The notes under the pieces: model-generated
The model's database searches: none
Seen by the model: only the letters and a program-made list of their open reading frames with translations
What the model was told of the DNA's origin: nothing
DNA from: CAXSBR01 sp964252015
GTDB taxonomy: Bacteria > Actinomycetota > Actinomycetes > Mycobacteriales > Jatrophihabitantaceae
NCBI GenBank assembly: GCA_964252015.1
Contig: CAXULW010000018.1
Location: 8,042 to 72,041, forward strand
Direction of reading: 5' to 3'
Length of the DNA: 64,000 nucleotides
Program-made: the position numbers and the translations under genes
In this document: positions 60,993-64,000 of the stretch, piece after piece
Layout of the letters: each line of letters begins with the position of its first letter
How positions within the stretch are numbered: the stretch's first letter is position 1

Positions 60993-61590
60993 CATTCCAG
61001 CTGGACCCCGAGGTCGGCGCGGTGCTGGCCGCTCTCGCGGCGGACAACGCACCGATGCCACCGCCGCCGGCGGCGGGTGACGTCGGGAGCCGGCGCGTCG
61101 CGATCGGCAGCCGCGACCGCGACCGCCCCGCGGTCGCCCACCAGCTCCTCATCTATCCGATGCTCGATGACCGAAACACCACCCCGGACCAGCACCTCGT
61201 TCCAGTTGCCGCCTGGAGCTATGACGACAACATCACCGGGTGGAACGCCCTGCTCGGTGAGGGGCATGAGGACACGCAGGTCGACCCGACCGCGTCACCA
61301 GGCCGCCTCATCGGCGCCACCAGACTTCCACCGACCTGTATCGAGGTCGGCCAGCTCGACATCTTCGTCGACGAGGACGTCATGTACGCCCTCACCTCAC
61401 CCTGACCCTCAGCCAGGCCGGCGTGCCGGTCGAACTGCGTCTGCACACCGGCGTGCCGCGCGAGTTCGACGGCATCGGTCCGACACCGACGGGGCCCGAC
61501 GCGCCCAAGCCGATCGCATCCGAGTTCTGCAAAGCCTCTGACTCACCCGAATCCAAAGGCTGCCAGGGCCGCGCTCGCCACGCGAACTGA
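60989..61590 (+). pseudogene. HSL-family alpha/beta hydrolase (esterase) remnant
   Basis: Recognisable parts are the N-terminus 'LDPEVGAVLAALAADNAPMP', then 'VAHQLLIYPMLDDRNTTPD', 'WSYDDNITGWNALLG' and 'PPTCIEVGQLDIFVDEDVMY', all typical of hormone-sensitive-lipase-type esterases. The block between them, with the HGGG oxyanion hole and the G-x-S-x-G nucleophile, is deleted ('VGSRRVAIGSRDRDRPAVAH'). After a stop at 61405 the family continues in another frame ('LTLSQAGVPVELRLHTGVP') without a catalytic His. Several lesions, so inactive. Confidence 0.78.
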
Positions 61591-62206
61591 GCGTCGCTCC
61601 ACGCCGACCGTGGAATCCCGCGACGCGACGCCCTCGTAATCAGCGGTCATGAACATGCGCTGGCCCGCGCGAGGACCCGGGTGGCTGAGTGAGGCGACAC
61701 GGCCACCGACCTTCGAGCTGTCCTGGCTCATCGAACCTGGGCACGATGCAGATTGCTGAATTTCGCAGAGTGTGGCCTCAGATACATGAGACGCCGACGT
61801 GGCCGACCCTGCTCAGCGGGACTGACCCAGCTGGGGCCAACGCCTCGAGGTCAGCGTCTCGCGCGCTGGCTAATGCGCTCCAGCGGATGCTCGATGCTGC
61901 CGAAGCTCTCCGCAAGTGCTGCATAGTCCTGAGTACCCGCGGGTTCTCGGAGTGACATTCGAGCCCTGATGTAATGACCTCTGGCGTCCCGCTTGTCGAA
62001 CCCATTCGAGATCCCGCTCCGGGGGGGTGTAGCGGGACGTCTCCCCCACCGCCACCCCCGGTCCTCAGCAGCGCCGAAGCACGTTCCGATGGGCGGTCCG
62101 CTTGCGGACGCTGGGCCGTGAGTCGAAGTGGCCGGGCAGCCGCCTGCGATGTTAAAGAGCACCCGATCCATCGGGACTCCACGTCGGTCGCCTGATCCGG
62201 GTGCTG
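61591..62206. other. Intergenic region, no gene seen
   Basis: About 615 bases. Overlapping small frames occur on both strands (for example minus 61543-61731, beginning 'MSQDSSKVGGRVASLSHPGP', and plus 61689-61955), but none matches a family I know and none has a good ribosome site. It may be scrambled mobile-element DNA, but no terminal repeats were found. Confidence 0.4.
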
Positions 62207-62949
62207 TCAGGCGCCGCCCATTGAGAAGCGCTCTTCCATTTCTGGGCTCATGTATTGCTCAGCCGGCCCGTCGGTGATCGCCTCGAGGATGCGCTCAGCG
62301 ACGTCCTGGGCTGTGTCGGGTGTGGTGTTGGATCCGCCCGATGGCGGCGGCGCCGAGGCCATGCTTTGGTCCACCGTGGCGTTTCTTCCGAAGTTGGTCG
62401 CGGTCTGCCCGGGGTACATAACGGTTACACGATGCCGTCGTCGGCGAGTTCGCCGCGGGCGGTCAGCGTCAGCCCGTTGAGAGCGTATTTGGTGGCGGCG
62501 TAGGCACCGATCGTCGGGATGGCCATCTTGGAGACGTTGGAGCTGACGTTGACGATGCTCCCGCCACCGTGCCTTCGCATGTGCGGGATGACGGCCTGCA
62601 TGGCCGACAGTGGGCCGTAGAGGTTGAGGTCGATGATGTTCTGGAAGTCGGCGATCTTGACGTCGCTGACGGGCGCTCGCAGCGCCCGGCCAGCGTTGTT
62701 GACGAGGACATCGATTCGACCGTAATGCTCGACGACCGCCTCGACCATCGCGGTGATCGACTCAGGCTGTGTCAGATCGGCATGGACGGCGTAGCTGTCG
62801 TCGAGCTCACCGGCTAGCTCGTTCAGCTTGTCGATCGAGCGCGCGGCCAGGGCGACCTTGGCACCTCGGGCCGTCAGCAGACGGGCCGTCGCCGCGCCGA
62901 TGCCCTCTGACGCCCCGGTAACGAGAACAACCTTTCCTTTGACGTCCAT
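62207..62949 (-). pseudogene. Short-chain dehydrogenase with a one-base frameshift
   Basis: From ATG 62949: 'VLVTGASEGIGAATARLLTA', 'RIDVLVNNAGRALR', catalytic Ser in 'GGGSIVNVSSNVSKM' and 'YAATKYALNGL', all intact SDR motifs. At about 62430 the frame hits TAA ('GELADDGIV' then stop), while the next frame continues the SDR as 'VTVMYPGQTATNFGRNA', ending 'EERFSMGGA' at 62207. Restoring one base after the Val codon would give a normal 248-residue SDR. Divergent from a marR gene. One indel only: real recent mutation or sequencing error. Confidence 0.82.
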
Positions 62950-63066
62950 AGCGTTTCTCCTCACTACCTTGTCCGTGGTTTGGCGATGAGCGCGGTGGCG
63001 GGTTTGGTGATCGCCGCCCGTGACGAGCACCGTCTTGCTGACGCGACCGCCAGTCACTTACGCCTT

Positions 63067-63113
63067 GAGTATCATTGAGTCTTTCATTGATACTCGCAGG
63101 CTATCATAGAGTC
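63067..63113. promoter_or_regulatory. MarR-type operator repeats
   Basis: GAGTATCA (63067-63074) and TGATACTC (63088-63095) are perfect inverted arms. TATCATTGAGTC (63070-63081) recurs with one change as TATCATAGAGTC at 63102-63113, a 32-base shift, ending at the marR ATG. The block lies between the divergent SDR and marR genes. Autorepression and control of the SDR are inferred. Confidence 0.6.
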
Positions 63114-63581
63114 ATGACCGTAGGCCGTGACGTGGCGGAACCGACGACTCGCACCGCGGACGTCGAGCGCAAAGCCGAGATCGTCCGTGTTCTCGTCGAG
63201 GTGGGAAACGCCGCGGATGCCGCCATGGCCCAGGTGCTCAACGAGTTCGGGGTCCCGACCTCCGTCGCGGGCACGCTCTGGGCGCTTGCCCCGGGGACCG
63301 AGCCGCCGACGATGCGGGACTTGGCGGCGCGCCTACGCTGCGACCCGTCCACGGTCAGTCTCGCCGCCGACAAACTCCAGAGCATGGGACTCGTCGCCCG
63401 TCAGCCTCATCCCACCGACGGCCGCAAGCGCACCCTGGCCCTCACCGAACAAGGACACGCGCTGTGGGAGGCGCTCAGAACGCGGCTGCACGCCTCCGGG
63501 ATGTTCGCCAGCCTTGCCGTGCAGGAACAGCACACCTTGCTCGCGCTGCTGACCAAAATGCGAGACCCGCTGCACCCATAG
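63114..63581 (+). CDS. MarR-family transcriptional regulator
   Basis: A 155-residue winged-helix protein. 'VPTSVAGTLWALAPG' leads into 'TMRDLAARLRCDPSTVSLAA' (recognition helix) and the wing 'GLVARQPHPTDGRKRTLALT'. The ATG at 63114 touches the TATCATAGAGTC repeat, so the mRNA may be leaderless and the gene autorepressed. The divergent SDR is its probable target. Confidence 0.88.
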   Translation: MTVGRDVAEPTTRTADVERKAEIVRVLVEVGNAADAAMAQVLNEFGVPTSVAGTLWALAPGTEPPTMRDLAARLRCDPSTVSLAADKLQSMGLVARQPHPTDGRKRTLALTEQGHALWEALRTRLHASGMFASLAVQEQHTLLALLTKMRDPLHP

Positions 63582-63671
63582 GCGATGGCCCTACGGGACA
63601 CCGTGACTGAATCGACCCGCGCGCATATCGGCGGGCACCGACCCCGTCGACGTGCTCGGGCTGCCGCACCG

Positions 63672-63789
63672 AATCGGCGTTGTGCCGATGTCGGCACAAC
63701 GCCGATTGTGCCGACCTCGTGGTTGTGCCGACCTGGAACTTGGATCGCCTGCGACATAGGGGATTTTGCCGCGTGTTGGTCGGCACAAT
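63672..63789. repeat. 36-base perfect palindrome and five TTGTGCCGA copies
   Basis: AATCGGCGTTGTGCCGA (63672-63688) and its exact reverse complement (63691-63707) flank a TG centre. TTGTGCCGA occurs on the plus strand at 63680, 63706 and 63723 and inverted at 63691 and 63781, five copies in 110 bases. The block is upstream of the gene starting at 63916 and downstream of marR. It may be an operator array or a mobile or replication element. Confidence 0.7.
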
Positions 63790-63879
63790 CCCGTTGCTCG
63801 GGCGGATGCCGCTGTTGGCCCGTCCGGAGATGGCTCCAGCCGCCTATAACTGTAGAATTAGAGATCCGTGCAGCTAAGT

Positions 63880-63908
63880 TTGGAAAACTGCGCATGTGCT
63901 TCTAGACT
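63880..63908 (+). promoter_or_regulatory. Sigma-70-type promoter of the final gene
   Basis: TTGGAA (63880-63885) and TAGACT (63903-63908) are spaced by 17 bases. The -10 ends 7 bases before GTG 63916, so a leaderless transcript is expected. Seen directly; activity is inferred. Confidence 0.6.
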
Positions 63909-63915
63909 TTTGCAC

Positions 63916-64000
63916 GTGGGTGATTCGCTGATCGCACGGGCTGTGCAGCCGCTGGTGGCGGAGGCACTGGCCGACACCAGGGTCGTCTTCATCATGGGTG
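63916..64000 (+). CDS. Probable DUF4143-type ATPase, 5' end only
   Basis: Only 28 codons are in the window. 'LIARAVQPLVAEALADTRVV' followed by 'FIMG' matches the start of AAA-type ATPases with a C-terminal DUF4143 domain, where the next residues should be a Walker A ('ARQxGKST'). GTG start with a promoter 7 bases upstream. The palindrome array at 63672-63789 lies in its upstream region. Function of the family is not well known. Confidence 0.6.
   Translation, partial: MGDSLIARAVQPLVAEALADTRVVFIMG

Noticed and set aside
61543..61731. Minus-strand frame 'MSQDSSKVGGRVASLSHPGP' as a possible transposase leader
   Set aside because: No transposase motif follows and no terminal inverted repeats were found nearby.
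1..64000. CRISPR arrays
   Set aside because: No regularly spaced direct repeats of 25-40 bases with unique spacers were seen; the regular repeats found are short operators or TIG-coding repeats.

Overview
This 64 kb window is GC-rich chromosomal DNA from an actinomycete, probably a soil member of the Actinomycetota. Support: strong G/C bias at third codon positions, many GTG/TTG starts and ATGA-type gene overlaps, promoters that sit about 7 bases from the start codon (leaderless mRNAs), an LPXTG surface protein, and many LuxR/NarL-type two-component systems. I cannot fix the genus. No rRNA, tRNA, CRISPR array or complete insertion sequence was seen.

Layout. 0-6 kb: hemerythrin, a MerR-VOC fusion regulator, a tandem muconolactone-isomerase-like protein, a VOC/small protein/redoxin cluster, and a MOSC-ferredoxin reductase-ferredoxin fusion. 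6-11 kb: a CYTH-CHAD protein overlapping a ParA-type ATPase, then a Tat-exported metallophosphoesterase; this set suggests phosphate or polyphosphate biology. 11-17 kb: a LysR-controlled catabolic operon (AtuA-like pair, APC permease, alpha/beta hydrolase, metallo-beta-lactamase-fold hydrolase). 17-23.7 kb: a convergent, tightly overlapping DeoR-led operon (second APC permease, glycerol-kinase-like protein, GlpA-like dehydrogenase with BFD domain, FAD oxidoreductase). 24-28 kb: a DinB protein and a bifunctional GGDEF-EAL membrane protein.

28-43 kb looks like old accessory DNA. It holds two decayed tyrosine-recombinase fragments, a frameshifted second smpB, two phytanoyl-CoA-dioxygenase-like genes, a TetR/SDR pair with twin palindromic operators, an MFS exporter, secreted proteins, and the first of three NarL-type two-component systems. 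43-55 kb has another MFS exporter, a broken LPXTG/TIG surface protein, a system with two histidine kinases and one regulator, and a third kinase/regulator pair. Each two-component operon lies divergent from genes for membrane or secreted proteins, its likely targets.

55-64 kb mixes decayed and intact genes: a vapC remnant, an intact HTH-GHKL ATPase-DUF4325 protein behind a cluster of TTGACA motifs (the most unusual gene here), a 5'-truncated and frameshifted cyclooxygenase-type haem peroxidase, a TetR/NmrA/cupin/esterase-remnant cluster, a frameshifted SDR with a MarR regulator, and the first codons of a probable DUF4143-type ATPase behind a 36-base palindrome.

About a dozen genes are truncated, frameshifted or internally deleted. 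Most carry more than one lesion, which favours real decay. Single-frameshift cases (smpB, the SDR at 62.2 kb) could also be sequencing errors.
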